Positions 52,611 through 60,807 of a DNA stretch of 64,000 bases are shown piece by piece (the stretch's first letter is position 1; each line of letters starts with the position of its first letter). This DNA is from Bdellovibrionales bacterium. Lineage in GTDB: Bacteria > Bdellovibrionota > Bdellovibrionia > Bdellovibrionales > UBA1609. Under the pieces are notes generated by a model. That model searched no databases. It was not told the DNA's origin and was given only the letters and a program-made list of their open reading frames with translations. Where the stretch lies: positions 116,987-180,986 of the forward strand of contig JAPPLG010000028.1 of NCBI GenBank assembly GCA_028819545.1, written 5' to 3'. The translations under genes and the position numbers were made by a program.

Positions 52611-53512
52611 TTAATGTGAGCTTGATCTTTTTGGACATACATAAAATATAGTACAGCAATGTAAATAATATTAACTAACATACGAAATAAAGAATCTACC
52701 CCTATATGCAACAGTTGAATAGACTCCAGTAAATCCACTAAGTAGAGAATAGGTTGATAGATCAGGTTTACAGCAAATAAAGTGACAGCCATGGGGATGA
52801 CAATTCCTTTAGCGGCTTTACTGGATAAAGGAAGAGAATTGTTTGTAAACTTTTGATGAAAGAAAACCACATAAGGCATTAATAAATACTGCAAAGCTTT
52901 GATGATTGCCGGGATCACCGCAACAAAGAGGATAATCAGCATAACAACAGCATCCATTGATTTAAATGTGGAGTCGGGGTCGCCGACTAAAGTTACAAGT
53001 CCTAGCAAAGCATTGTCCACAAGACCTAAAACACCTCCTAAGCTTTGAGTGATCGTAAAGATTATGAGAGAGGTTAAAATGGATACTGTGATGATTCCGC
53101 CTATTACATATCCAATAAGAACGAAAAATACTTTTATAGATTCCACAACAATAGGCCAAATATTATTTGCTACAAAAGTTTTTAAAACCAAAGGAGCTTT
53201 TTTTGCAATGTAAGTTTTATTGTAAAGAAAATAAGGAACAAGAAAAACAAGAAAAGTCCAACTTAAAACGGAAAAAGAAAGCTGGACAGAAGACATCATT
53301 AAGTTTTTTATTCCTAAAGGGGCATAAACCAGTTTGCTTGAAATCCAATATGTGTAAGCTATTTCCAAAATTAATATGATTAAGATAAAAATGCTGTTGA
53401 ATACAATCAATCGAGGTAGCATATGATAAGTTTGAACCAAAGACTTCCAGGTCAAATCCCAATCGGCCTTAGTAGTCCATAGACTTTTAAATCCCAACAT
53501 AAAACGCTCCAT
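52607..53512 (-). CDS. multi-pass membrane protein of unknown function
   Basis: A 301-residue protein with about six hydrophobic segments (about 35-55, 72-95, 118-150, 186-206, 235-256, 275-293). MERFMLGFKSLW starts it with a short amphipathic lead. No family recognised with confidence; it resembles the EI24/CysZ-like or DUF4013-type plan (two-residue Gly-rich loops between helices), but this is weak. Translationally coupled to murI. Confidence 0.65.
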   Translation of the reverse strand: MERFMLGFKSLWTTKADWDLTWKSLVQTYHMLPRLIVFNSIFILIILILEIAYTYWISSKLVYAPLGIKNLMMSSVQLSFSVLSWTFLVFLVPYFLYNKTYIAKKAPLVLKTFVANNIWPIVVESIKVFFVLIGYVIGGIITVSILTSLIIFTITQSLGGVLGLVDNALLGLVTLVGDPDSTFKSMDAVVMLIILFVAVIPAIIKALQYLLMPYVVFFHQKFTNNSLPLSSKAAKGIVIPMAVTLFAVNLIYQPILYLVDLLESIQLLHIGVDSLFRMLVNIIYIAVLYFMYVQKDQAHIK

Positions 53513-53609
53513 GAAAATTTGTGAATTTTAGTGTTTATCAGCTCTTTTACAATTAAACAATGAAACTTCTTAAGATTCTATATGAATTGCATATATTTTC
53601 TATATTCCA

Positions 53610-53637
53610 TTGAATTTTAGACTAAACTGTCTATACT
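53610..53637 (+). promoter_or_regulatory. promoter of the tRNA-Leu gene
   Basis: TTGAAT (53610-53615), 16 bp, TATACT (53632-53637), 12 bases before the tRNA start. Confidence 0.6.
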
Positions 53638-53649
53638 TTTCAAATGCTT

Positions 53650-53737
53650 GCCCGAGTGGCGGAATGGTAGACGCACAGGACTTAAAATCCTGGGGTTTTT
53701 AAAAACCGTGCCAGTTCAAGTCTGGCCTTGGGCACCA
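53650..53737 (+). tRNA. tRNA-Leu (UAA), CCA encoded
   Basis: A full class II tRNA: acceptor stem GCCCGAG/CTTGGGC, anticodon loop ACTTAAAAT with anticodon TAA, a variable arm with GGGGTTTTTAAAAACC, T arm with GTTCAAGTC, discriminator A and encoded CCA. Its final 33 bp are duplicated at 55074-55106 as an integration target. Confidence 0.97.
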
Positions 53738-53738
53738 C
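53706..53738. repeat. attL: 33-bp tRNA-Leu 3' end
   Basis: CCGTGCCAGTTCAAGTCTGG followed by CCTTGGGCACCAC, shared perfectly with 55074-55106. Confidence 0.9.
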
Positions 53739-53841
53739 TTTCATATTTATTTTTTGATTTTGTTTCCATAAATGTTTAAATCTATAATTAAATTAGATAT
53801 ATCTACTGACATTCTAGATTATACTAAAAAGCATAATTTAT

Positions 53842-53892
53842 GGTGCATTGTAGTGCACCAAACAAATATTTTATGGTGCATTGTAGTGCACC
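53842..53892. promoter_or_regulatory. two identical operators of the mystery-protein operon
   Basis: GGTGCATTGTAGTGCACC occurs at 53842-53859 and 53875-53892, 33 bp apart (about three helix turns), just upstream of the -35 box. Flanks are also copied (TTTATGGTGC...CCAAA). A natural binding site for the HTH protein encoded next to it. Confidence 0.75.
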
Positions 53893-53901
53893 AAAAAAAG
53901 C

Positions 53902-53929
53902 TTTACAAAAGTCATTTGTAATATATAAT
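53902..53929 (+). promoter_or_regulatory. mmpA promoter, leaderless or nearly so
   Basis: TTTACA (53902-53907), 16 bp, TATAAT (53924-53929). Transcription would start around 53936, at or just before ATG 53938, so the mRNA has essentially no leader. No ribosome site is visible. Confidence 0.6.
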
Positions 53930-53937
53930 ACTTGATT

Positions 53938-54441
53938 ATGAAGACAAATAAACAAAAACTCAAAAATCAAAGGCGCATAATAGAGATGAAAATCAATCCC
54001 TGGAAAAAACTAAGAACAGGGAAAAGGCCTCCTATGGGTTGGTTAAAAGCTATACGAGGAGCTTTGGGAATTAATACCAGGCAGTTAGCAAAAAGATGTG
54101 GTATTCAGCATTCTTCTATTTTACGAATTGAAAAAAATGAAACTCAGGATAAAGTATCTATTGAGTCGCTTAAGAAGCTGGCATCGGCTATGAACTGTCA
54201 GTTGGTGTATGCTATTGTTCCAAAAACAGGGTATAACAGCCTTGAAGAAATTATAAACTACCAAACAGAAATTCTTGCTCATAAGTTAATTAAACAAGTT
54301 GACCACACAATGCGACTGGAGGCTCAGGGAACTTCCACCAAGGAAATACGAAGACAAACCAGAAAACTGGCTAATGAATTAAAAGATAAAATGGATCCAA
54401 GAATTTGGGAAAAAAGTTCAAAGAAACAAAGAAATAGATGA
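53938..54441 (+). CDS. mobile mystery protein A (HTH regulator)
   Basis: A 167-residue protein of the mobile mystery protein A family. Basic start, the family's PP-x-GWLKAIR (about 34-44) then a Cro/XRE-type helix-turn-helix: LGINTRQLAKRCGIQHSSILRIEKNE (about 45-70), followed by LKKLASAMNCQLVYAIVP and a helical tail. It likely binds the paired operators upstream and controls its own operon. ATG 53938 chosen (a TTG six bases upstream is also possible). mmpB overlaps its stop by four bases. The family is typically found in mobile and accessory regions. Confidence 0.92.
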   Translation: MKTNKQKLKNQRRIIEMKINPWKKLRTGKRPPMGWLKAIRGALGINTRQLAKRCGIQHSSILRIEKNETQDKVSIESLKKLASAMNCQLVYAIVPKTGYNSLEEIINYQTEILAHKLIKQVDHTMRLEAQGTSTKEIRRQTRKLANELKDKMDPRIWEKSSKKQRNR

Positions 54442-55040
54442 GTAAGTTCAAACTGGCATATCCTTCTGGTGCAACCCCACTTGATCCAAATGAAATTGAA
54501 GGGCTCATCCCTGATTATATTACGACTCAAAAAGAATTAAATATATTGGAGCAACAAAATATTATAGAAGGAGTAAATTGGGCTGATCGGCAGAAAAAAT
54601 CTGATGTATTAAATATGAAGTTCAATTATGAGTTGCATAGACAGATGTTCAATCAGGTGTGGAAGTGGGCAGGAAGTCCACGAACAATAGATAAAAACAT
54701 CGGCGCCTATTGGCAGCAAATACCAGCACAATTAGAAAATCTTTTTAGTAATACTCGATATTGGATTGAAAATAAAACTTATAAATGGAATGAGTTAGCA
54801 GTTCGATTCCATCATAAGTTAGTTTTTATTCACGTTTTTCCAAATGGTAACGGCAGGCATGCTCGGTTGATGACAGATATACTTCTGAAATTCAATCAAC
54901 AAAAACCATTTACTTGGGGGCAGAAGATGTATTCGCTTCCGATTGAAGTTGAAGGTAAAACCCGCAAAGTTTATATATCTGCTTTGAAAAAAGCAGATGA
55001 AAATAATTTTGTTGATCTGATTAAGTTTGTTAATAACTAA
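54438..55040 (+). CDS. mobile mystery protein B (Fic-fold)
   Basis: A 200-residue protein of the mobile mystery protein B family, a Fic-fold protein always paired with protein A. LDPNE-x-EGLIPDYITT at the start and WADRQKK are typical. The Fic motif reads HVFPNGNGRHAR (132-143): catalytic His and the GNGR loop are present but the usual Asp/Glu before GNGR is Asn 136. Nucleotidyl transfer may be weakened or altered, as seems common in this family. Coupled to mmpA inside the island. Confidence 0.93.
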   Translation: MSKFKLAYPSGATPLDPNEIEGLIPDYITTQKELNILEQQNIIEGVNWADRQKKSDVLNMKFNYELHRQMFNQVWKWAGSPRTIDKNIGAYWQQIPAQLENLFSNTRYWIENKTYKWNELAVRFHHKLVFIHVFPNGNGRHARLMTDILLKFNQQKPFTWGQKMYSLPIEVEGKTRKVYISALKKADENNFVDLIKFVNN

Positions 55041-55073
55041 ATTGTAGTAGCTAGTATATGATCGGACAGTTAC

Positions 55074-55106
55074 CCGTGCCAGTTCAAGTCTGGCCTTGGG
55101 CACCAC
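55074..55106. repeat. attR: 33-bp copy of tRNA-Leu 3' end
   Basis: Perfect copy of 53706-53738. Read on the minus strand it encodes the C-terminal GGAQGQT and stop of the antiporter. Confidence 0.9.
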
Positions 55107-56301
55107 CACTATCATCACCTTTTTTTATAGTCTGCCTGTATAACATAGGATTAATAATCAAACTGGCAAGGCTGGTGCAAATAAGAATAGAAAATATTTT
55201 GGAATCTACATATCCCTTGGAAAAAGCAATTTCTGCAACGATAAGATCCAAAGTTCCTCTGGAGTTTAAAGCAATGCCTATTCGACTGGACTCCCTTGTA
55301 TTAAAGCCCACCCACTTGGCGCCTATTCCAGACCCCACAATTTTAGAAAGATAAGCCACTCCCATAACAGAGAGAAGAAGAGCCGGCTGATCAAAAGCTT
55401 CTATCGAAAAGTACAGTCCAATAGAGGCAAAAAATATTGGAGTTAGAAATTGATCTGTAATGGAGTTTAAAGTTTTTGTCATAGAGTCGAAAGCACCTAC
55501 CCCAATAATATCTTTATTTAAAAGCAGACCGCCGAAAAAAGCTCCAATAATAAAGTGAAAGCCCAAAGCTTCAGTGGCTGTACTGAAGAGTAATACAAAG
55601 ACAACTCCTGCTCCAAAAATAGCTTCTTCTCCAAGATAGCTGACCAATTTTAAAATAATGTTTTTGGACTGTGGTGTACTTAAAAGTTCAGATCTTAAAA
55701 ATTTATTAACCAGCATGACGATAATGAAAAAGAGCACCATGCCTGCCATTTTTGAACTGATAATTTTAAAAAACACCAGAGGGTGTTGTATATGCTGTAC
55801 GTTTAAAATCACTCCCAAAAATAAAAGAGCAAATACGTCCAAAATAACAGAAGCTCCCATAATAGCATGACCCATCTTGGTGTCGATCAAATTATAATTG
55901 TTCATAAATCGAATAACTATAGGAAGGGCTGTAATAGAAAAACATAAACCTAAAATAGTGGAAGATAAAAAAGGCAGACCCCAAAAATGACCGATACCAA
56001 GCCCTGCAAGAAAAGAGAAAATAAAACCTGATAGTGAACACAGTAGTGCTTTTTTCCGAATGGCTCCAAAAATATCCTGTAGATCCATTTCCAAACCTGC
56101 CGCAAAAATCATAAGGAAAATACCTAAATCTATAATTCCGTTTAATTCTTTAGACGGCATAACTGCATTAAAAATGGTGGGGCCTAAGAGAAGACCGGCT
56201 AAAATTTCCCCCATGATTGTAGAAAATCCGATGGCTTTAAAAAAGCGTCCGAAAAGCCTTGCACCGGCCAATAGTAAAAGAAGGTGAGTGATCACATTCA
56301 T
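55084..56301 (-). CDS. cation:proton antiporter (CPA2, KefB-like)
   Basis: A 405-residue membrane protein with about twelve hydrophobic segments and no C-terminal nucleotide-binding (RCK) domain. MGEILAGLLLGP (about 30-41), ILDVFALLFLG and SRGTLDLIVAEIAFSKG (about 350-366) match the CPA2 exchangers; Asp 153 in SVILDVFALL is the likely ion-coupling residue. Its final residues and stop lie in the attR repeat, so the gene overlapped the tRNA-Leu 3' end in the ancestral chromosome. Mediates K+ or Na+/H+ exchange. Confidence 0.92.
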   Translation of the reverse strand: MNVITHLLLLLAGARLFGRFFKAIGFSTIMGEILAGLLLGPTIFNAVMPSKELNGIIDLGIFLMIFAAGLEMDLQDIFGAIRKKALLCSLSGFIFSFLAGLGIGHFWGLPFLSSTILGLCFSITALPIVIRFMNNYNLIDTKMGHAIMGASVILDVFALLFLGVILNVQHIQHPLVFFKIISSKMAGMVLFFIIVMLVNKFLRSELLSTPQSKNIILKLVSYLGEEAIFGAGVVFVLLFSTATEALGFHFIIGAFFGGLLLNKDIIGVGAFDSMTKTLNSITDQFLTPIFFASIGLYFSIEAFDQPALLLSVMGVAYLSKIVGSGIGAKWVGFNTRESSRIGIALNSRGTLDLIVAEIAFSKGYVDSKIFSILICTSLASLIINPMLYRQTIKKGDDSGGAQGQT

Positions 56302-56340
56302 ATACTTATGAGCATTATAAAAAAAACGGCTCTTGTCTAT

Positions 56341-57477
56341 CTAAGAATATAAATACCGCCTTATAGAAACAGAGGAAACCAAACCTAAAGCTATAAAAGT
56401 GGTTATTGTGTTGGATCCTCCGTAAGAAAGTATGGGCAAAGGCACTCCCACAATAGGTAAAAGCCCTATAGCCATATTAATATTAATAATGGTATGCCAA
56501 AAAATGATAGATAAAGCTCCAAGGCATACATACGCTCCCATCTTATCTCTGGATTCAGAAGAAATTTGGAAAATTTTTAGTATCAATATGAGAAAAATAG
56601 CCGCGGTAAATAAACTGCCGGCAAAACCATGCTCTTCACTGAGCACACTGAACACAAAGTCTGTATGTCTTTCAGGTAAAAATTCAAGTTGGGCTTGTGT
56701 TCCTTGTTGAAAGCCTTTGCCAAAAACCTGTCCGCTTCCTATGGCAATCTTAGATTGTATCGTGTTGTATCCGGCGCCATAAGGATCCTTGTCTGCAGAC
56801 ATAAACATAAGCACTCTGTTTTTTTGATAATCTTTTAAAACAAAAGTCCAAAGCGTGGGGATAAAAATAATGAACAAAGCAAAAAAAGCAATCCAAAGGT
56901 TTCTGTTCATTCTTAAAAATAAAGCGACAGTTCCTCCCTGAATGCCAATCAGTAAAGCTGTTCCCAAATCCGGTTGATACACAATGAGAGCCATTGGCAA
57001 CACTGTTAAGAAAAGAGGCCAGATGATTTGCTTGAATCCGTAAATGTGTTGAGTGGATTTTTTTGAAAATATAGAGGCTAAAACACAAATCAACGCCACC
57101 TTCATTGTTTCAGAAGGCTGATAAGAAAACCAGCCAAAATCAAACCATCTTTGTGCTCCATGAGAGCTTTGCCCCACAAATAAAACAGCAACTAAAGCCA
57201 GGACGTTGACTGTATAAAAGAAATAACTGAAACGGCAAAAGAATTGATAGTCTATGGCTGAAAGAATAAAAAATATAAGAAAACCAAGAATAATCCATAA
57301 AACCTGTTTCCAAAAAACAGAAACCATAGGGGAGGCTGGAGTTTGAGTGATGCTGTAAAAATTTATCAGAGCAATAAGGGTGATTAATCCAATAATGGCA
57401 AGAAACTGGAAATTTAATTTCGAGTACCAATGAGTATCTGTATAATTGTCGCTGTTGACGTTTTTATAAGGAGTCAT
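56341..57477 (-). CDS. rodA: peptidoglycan glycosyltransferase RodA
   Basis: Start ATG 57477 with AGAAGGA site gives 378 residues; an in-frame upstream extension lies inside mrdA. A SEDS-family protein that polymerises glycan strands with PBP2. About ten membrane spans; signature residues include YQPDLGTALL (about 169) and the C-terminal GVPLPILSYGGSN (about 345-357). Overlaps the end of mrdA by 14 bases. Confidence 0.95.
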   Translation of the reverse strand: MTPYKNVNSDNYTDTHWYSKLNFQFLAIIGLITLIALINFYSITQTPASPMVSVFWKQVLWIILGFLIFFILSAIDYQFFCRFSYFFYTVNVLALVAVLFVGQSSHGAQRWFDFGWFSYQPSETMKVALICVLASIFSKKSTQHIYGFKQIIWPLFLTVLPMALIVYQPDLGTALLIGIQGGTVALFLRMNRNLWIAFFALFIIFIPTLWTFVLKDYQKNRVLMFMSADKDPYGAGYNTIQSKIAIGSGQVFGKGFQQGTQAQLEFLPERHTDFVFSVLSEEHGFAGSLFTAAIFLILILKIFQISSESRDKMGAYVCLGALSIIFWHTIININMAIGLLPIVGVPLPILSYGGSNTITTFIALGLVSSVSIRRYLYS

Positions 57478-59413
57478 GATTTTTTCCTTCTGGGTGATGA
57501 GAAACTTTTGTTTCTGGATACTTGTCAAAATAAGCTTTAAGAATATCTCTTGCAATCGGCGCTGAACCCACAGAGCCTGAACAAGAGTGTTCTGTTAAAA
57601 CAGCCACTGTGACTTCAGGGTTATCTGCAGGGGCAAAAGCCACAAACCAGCCGTGATTTCTGTCTTTAAGAGGTTTGAGGCGGCAGTCCTTATATAAATT
57701 TTCCCTGTTAAAAGAGCGCACCTGACTGGTTCCTGTTTTTCCGGCAATTAAGCGGTTTTTAATTCTCCACCATCTGGCAGTTCCTTTTGATCCGTGCACA
57801 ACACGTACGAGGCCCTGTTTAATAGTTTCAAAATGTGATGGATCTATCTCTTCGCTTAAGTCTTTAATCACTTTGCTTGAAATTTTTTGAATCACTTTAT
57901 TTTCTGAATTAATGATGGACTGCACGGCATAGGGCCGAACTATTTTTCCGTTTGTAGCAATAGCATTGTAAGCCACTAAAGCTTGAATAGGTGTTGCTAG
58001 AATATAACCCTGTCCGATGGCATGAACTAAGTCTTCACCTCCTTGCCATTTTTCATTAAGAGTTTCTTCTTTCCACTGGGTGGTTGGAACAAAACCTGAC
58101 ACTTCTCCACTCAGATGAATTTGAGTGGATGTTCCCAGGCCAAAAGCTTTGTAGTATTCCGCCATTTTATCCATGCCCAACTGCTGTCCAAGTTGATAAA
58201 AAAAAGTGTTGGAAGATTCTTCAATAGCCTGAAGGACGTTAATTCTGCCGTAACCGACCTGTTTGTGATCATGGAAGGTTCGTCTTCCTATACGTATTTT
58301 AGACGGGGAGTTGATTAATGTTTCTGCTGTGATGAGTTCTTCCTGCAAAGCCGCCAGAGCTAGAAGAGGTTTGATGATGGATCCGGGAGGGTAGTGGTTT
58401 TGAATAGCTTTATTGAGCATAGGTTTATCCGGATTTTTCTTTAATTCCTTCCAGTAATCATCAGACAAAGTATGTGAAAATAAATTAGGATCAAAACCTG
58501 GAGAGCTGACCCAGGCTATAATTTCTCCATTGGTTTTCATTGCAATGGCTGAACCGTTTCTCGGGCCGATGCGGTCCATACGGTTCATAGCCTGAAAGGC
58601 GGCCTCTTGCACATCTGAATCGATAGTGAGAACCAGGTGATGTCCGGAGCTGGGTTTTTCAGATTTAAAATCAAAAGGAAATTCAGACTGGGTGATCACT
58701 TGTCTGGAATGAGCATCCACTTCAATAAAAGAAAGTCCGTCCTGCCCACGGATTTCTTTTTCAAAAGACTGCTCCAAGCCGTTTTGTCCGATAATATCTC
58801 CTGATTTAAAGTGGAGTTCTCCTTTAAACTTTTGGTTTAAATCTTCAATTTGTTTTTTTGAAATTTGCCCTGTGTATCCAATGAGATGAACCCCTTGATT
58901 TTTTTGAGGATAAAACCGGACAATGTATTCTTTAATATTGAGCTCAGGAAATGTCTCTTCCAACAGCCTTAGATGATAAACTTGTTTTAAATTAAGTTGT
59001 TTTTTTAGTGAGATGGGAAAAAACTGACCTCGTTCTTTTGCACTTTTTTTAATTTGTTGTACTAATTCTTTATAGGGAGTTTCAATAATAGGGGAGATGA
59101 TTTTTGCCACCTGTTCAATATTTTTCGAATATTGAGGTGTGAGAAACAACTCCAGCTCCAAATAATTGTTTGTTAAAACTTTTTGATCACGGCTGAGAAT
59201 TAAACCTCTTGGAGCTTGAAGAATTTGTTTTTTTAAACGATTGTTTTCAGAATAGCGTCTGAGATCGGGGCCTTTGTATATTTGCAAATACCAGAGGCGT
59301 CCTGCAATGATGAGGAAAAAAACAGAAAAAATATATTTAGCATAGTGGATTCTTTTCGATAGAGTTTTTAACTCTGTATCCATTCTTGTAAATTCACTCA
59401 TTGGTTTTAGCAT
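57464..59413 (-). CDS. mrdA: penicillin-binding protein 2
   Basis: A 649-residue elongasome transpeptidase. One N-terminal membrane span (about 27-45), the dimerisation domain (R-x-x-P-RGLILSRD near 69-77), then the catalytic domain with SIIK (SxxK, about 348), SSN (SxN, about 401) and KTGTS (about 571). AGGA site precedes ATG 59413. Lies between mreD and rodA on the same strand. Confidence 0.96.
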   Translation of the reverse strand: MLKPMSEFTRMDTELKTLSKRIHYAKYIFSVFFLIIAGRLWYLQIYKGPDLRRYSENNRLKKQILQAPRGLILSRDQKVLTNNYLELELFLTPQYSKNIEQVAKIISPIIETPYKELVQQIKKSAKERGQFFPISLKKQLNLKQVYHLRLLEETFPELNIKEYIVRFYPQKNQGVHLIGYTGQISKKQIEDLNQKFKGELHFKSGDIIGQNGLEQSFEKEIRGQDGLSFIEVDAHSRQVITQSEFPFDFKSEKPSSGHHLVLTIDSDVQEAAFQAMNRMDRIGPRNGSAIAMKTNGEIIAWVSSPGFDPNLFSHTLSDDYWKELKKNPDKPMLNKAIQNHYPPGSIIKPLLALAALQEELITAETLINSPSKIRIGRRTFHDHKQVGYGRINVLQAIEESSNTFFYQLGQQLGMDKMAEYYKAFGLGTSTQIHLSGEVSGFVPTTQWKEETLNEKWQGGEDLVHAIGQGYILATPIQALVAYNAIATNGKIVRPYAVQSIINSENKVIQKISSKVIKDLSEEIDPSHFETIKQGLVRVVHGSKGTARWWRIKNRLIAGKTGTSQVRSFNRENLYKDCRLKPLKDRNHGWFVAFAPADNPEVTVAVLTEHSCSGSVGSAPIARDILKAYFDKYPETKVSHHPEGKNHDSL

Positions 59414-59417
59414 CTTG

Positions 59418-59957
59418 TTATCCTAAAAATCTTTTTTCAAACGGCAGGCGCAAAGATTCCAGCCAGCGGTCCAGATGAAATATGAGAGGTTTAAGCAAGA
59501 GTACAGCTATAGATGTATTAACAATCGTTAAGAGCCATCCAAAAATAGGGTAGTGTTGGATGGGTTGCAGAGGAATCATGGTAGAGATGAGCCAGTCTAA
59601 AAGAGGCAGTAAAGTGGTAAATGATGTGCAAAAGATAAAAAATATTTTTCGATTTTTTAAATTCAAATGTTTTCCAAACCAGGGAATTGTAAAAAGAATA
59701 GAGCTTAGAAAAAGCATTTTTCCAAAACTCATGGAAGTGAGTGTGGAATAAAAAAAAGATGTCAGGTAAATCATGAGAAGAGCTGGAACTGGCGGTTTAT
59801 ACACAGAAAAATAGGCAATCAAAAGAATCCAAAGCTGAGGGGGAGATCCTAAACTGAGGTTGTTTATAAAAAGAGAGCTTTGGGCAATAATGAACACCAT
59901 CATTATGCTTGCAAAAATAAAAAAAATTAAAATATCCAGTTTATACTCTTTAATCAT
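59418..59957 (-). CDS. mreD: rod-shape protein MreD
   Basis: A 179-residue inner-membrane protein with about five spans and a charged C-terminus (RWLESLRLPFEKRF). MreD is poorly conserved in sequence; the call rests on length, topology and position between mreC and mrdA (overlapping mreC by eight bases and four bases from mrdA). Confidence 0.85.
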   Translation of the reverse strand: MIKEYKLDILIFFIFASIMMVFIIAQSSLFINNLSLGSPPQLWILLIAYFSVYKPPVPALLMIYLTSFFYSTLTSMSFGKMLFLSSILFTIPWFGKHLNLKNRKIFFIFCTSFTTLLPLLDWLISTMIPLQPIQHYPIFGWLLTIVNTSIAVLLLKPLIFHLDRWLESLRLPFEKRFLG

Positions 59958-60765
59958 TGCTTGCTTTTATTATAATAAATAATTCTTCAATTTGGGAGAG
60001 CTTGGCTGTTAAACGGACATCCACGTCCTGACTTAAACCGTATTGTTCTTTTTGCACTTGGGATATAGTCCCGACAGGCAGTCCTGGAGGGAAAAAGGAG
60101 TCAATACCGCTTGTCACTATTTGGTCATTGACCTGTACATCATCTTCGTTTCTTAAATATTTCAGTTTTAGAAATTCCTCATCATATCCTTCAATCAATC
60201 CATGCACCCTTGACCTTTGCACAGTGGCGGGAAGGACTGCGTTTCTGTCAGATAAAAGTAAAATTTGTGCAGTGTCTCTATAAACACGAAACACATAGCC
60301 AATCACTCCTTCTTCAATAATGGCTCCCATATTTTTTTTCAGTCCGTCTTTTTCTCCTTTATCAATAGTTAAAAGGCGGTAGTTTGGAAAAGGATCCATG
60401 GCGATGACTTTTGCAGGAAGAAGCTGAAAGCCCTCTTGTTTGCTGAATTGAAGGAGTGCATTGAGCCTGTCGTTTTCGATTTGAATTTCTCTCATTTGCA
60501 TCAATTGAATTTTTAATTGGTTATTTTCTTTTCTGAGAGCCTGGTTGTTTTTTTTGACTTGAATGATGTAGGTGTACAAAGTCACTGTACTGCTAATAGT
60601 GTTGATGTAGTGAGAAAAAAATTGGTGTGTTTTGTGGGTTATAAACACCCCTGGTTTAAATATGAAGTTTTTTTCCAATTGGCTGTCTTGGATATTGACA
60701 AAAATTAAAGGGATGATAATGATGAATATAATAAATAAGGATATTTTTAAATTTAGAAAGTTCAT
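59950..60765 (-). CDS. mreC: rod-shape protein MreC
   Basis: A 271-residue elongasome protein: N-terminal span (about 9-25), a coiled coil (about 65-105, LRKENNQLKIQLMQMREIQIENDRLNALL) and the two-barrel periplasmic domain with VIAMDP, IDKGEKDGLKKNMGAI and VIGYVFRV-x-LLSDRNAVLPATV. Bridges MreB to the wall synthases. First gene of the mreC-mreD-mrdA-rodA operon. Confidence 0.95.
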   Translation of the reverse strand: MNFLNLKISLFIIFIIIIPLIFVNIQDSQLEKNFIFKPGVFITHKTHQFFSHYINTISSTVTLYTYIIQVKKNNQALRKENNQLKIQLMQMREIQIENDRLNALLQFSKQEGFQLLPAKVIAMDPFPNYRLLTIDKGEKDGLKKNMGAIIEEGVIGYVFRVYRDTAQILLLSDRNAVLPATVQRSRVHGLIEGYDEEFLKLKYLRNEDDVQVNDQIVTSGIDSFFPPGLPVGTISQVQKEQYGLSQDVDVRLTAKLSQIEELFIIIKASND

Positions 60766-60807
60766 AAAGTGTTCCTTATTATTTTTTAAATTATAGGTTC
60801 AACAATT

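Larger units (their letters stand above)
53739..55106. mobile_element. 1.37-kb mini-island with mobile mystery proteins A and B
   Basis: The segment is bounded by the tRNA-Leu gene and a perfect 33-bp copy of its 3' end, the hallmark of site-specific integration. It holds only the mmpA/mmpB pair, their operators and promoter. No integrase, so it must have moved with a helper enzyme or has lost its own. The right repeat also supplies the last codons of the antiporter at 55084-56301. Confidence 0.88.

Noticed and set aside
55058-55354. Plus-strand frame starting in the island and running under the antiporter
   Set aside because: It is antisense to the antiporter's membrane segments, which are clearly the real coding sequence.
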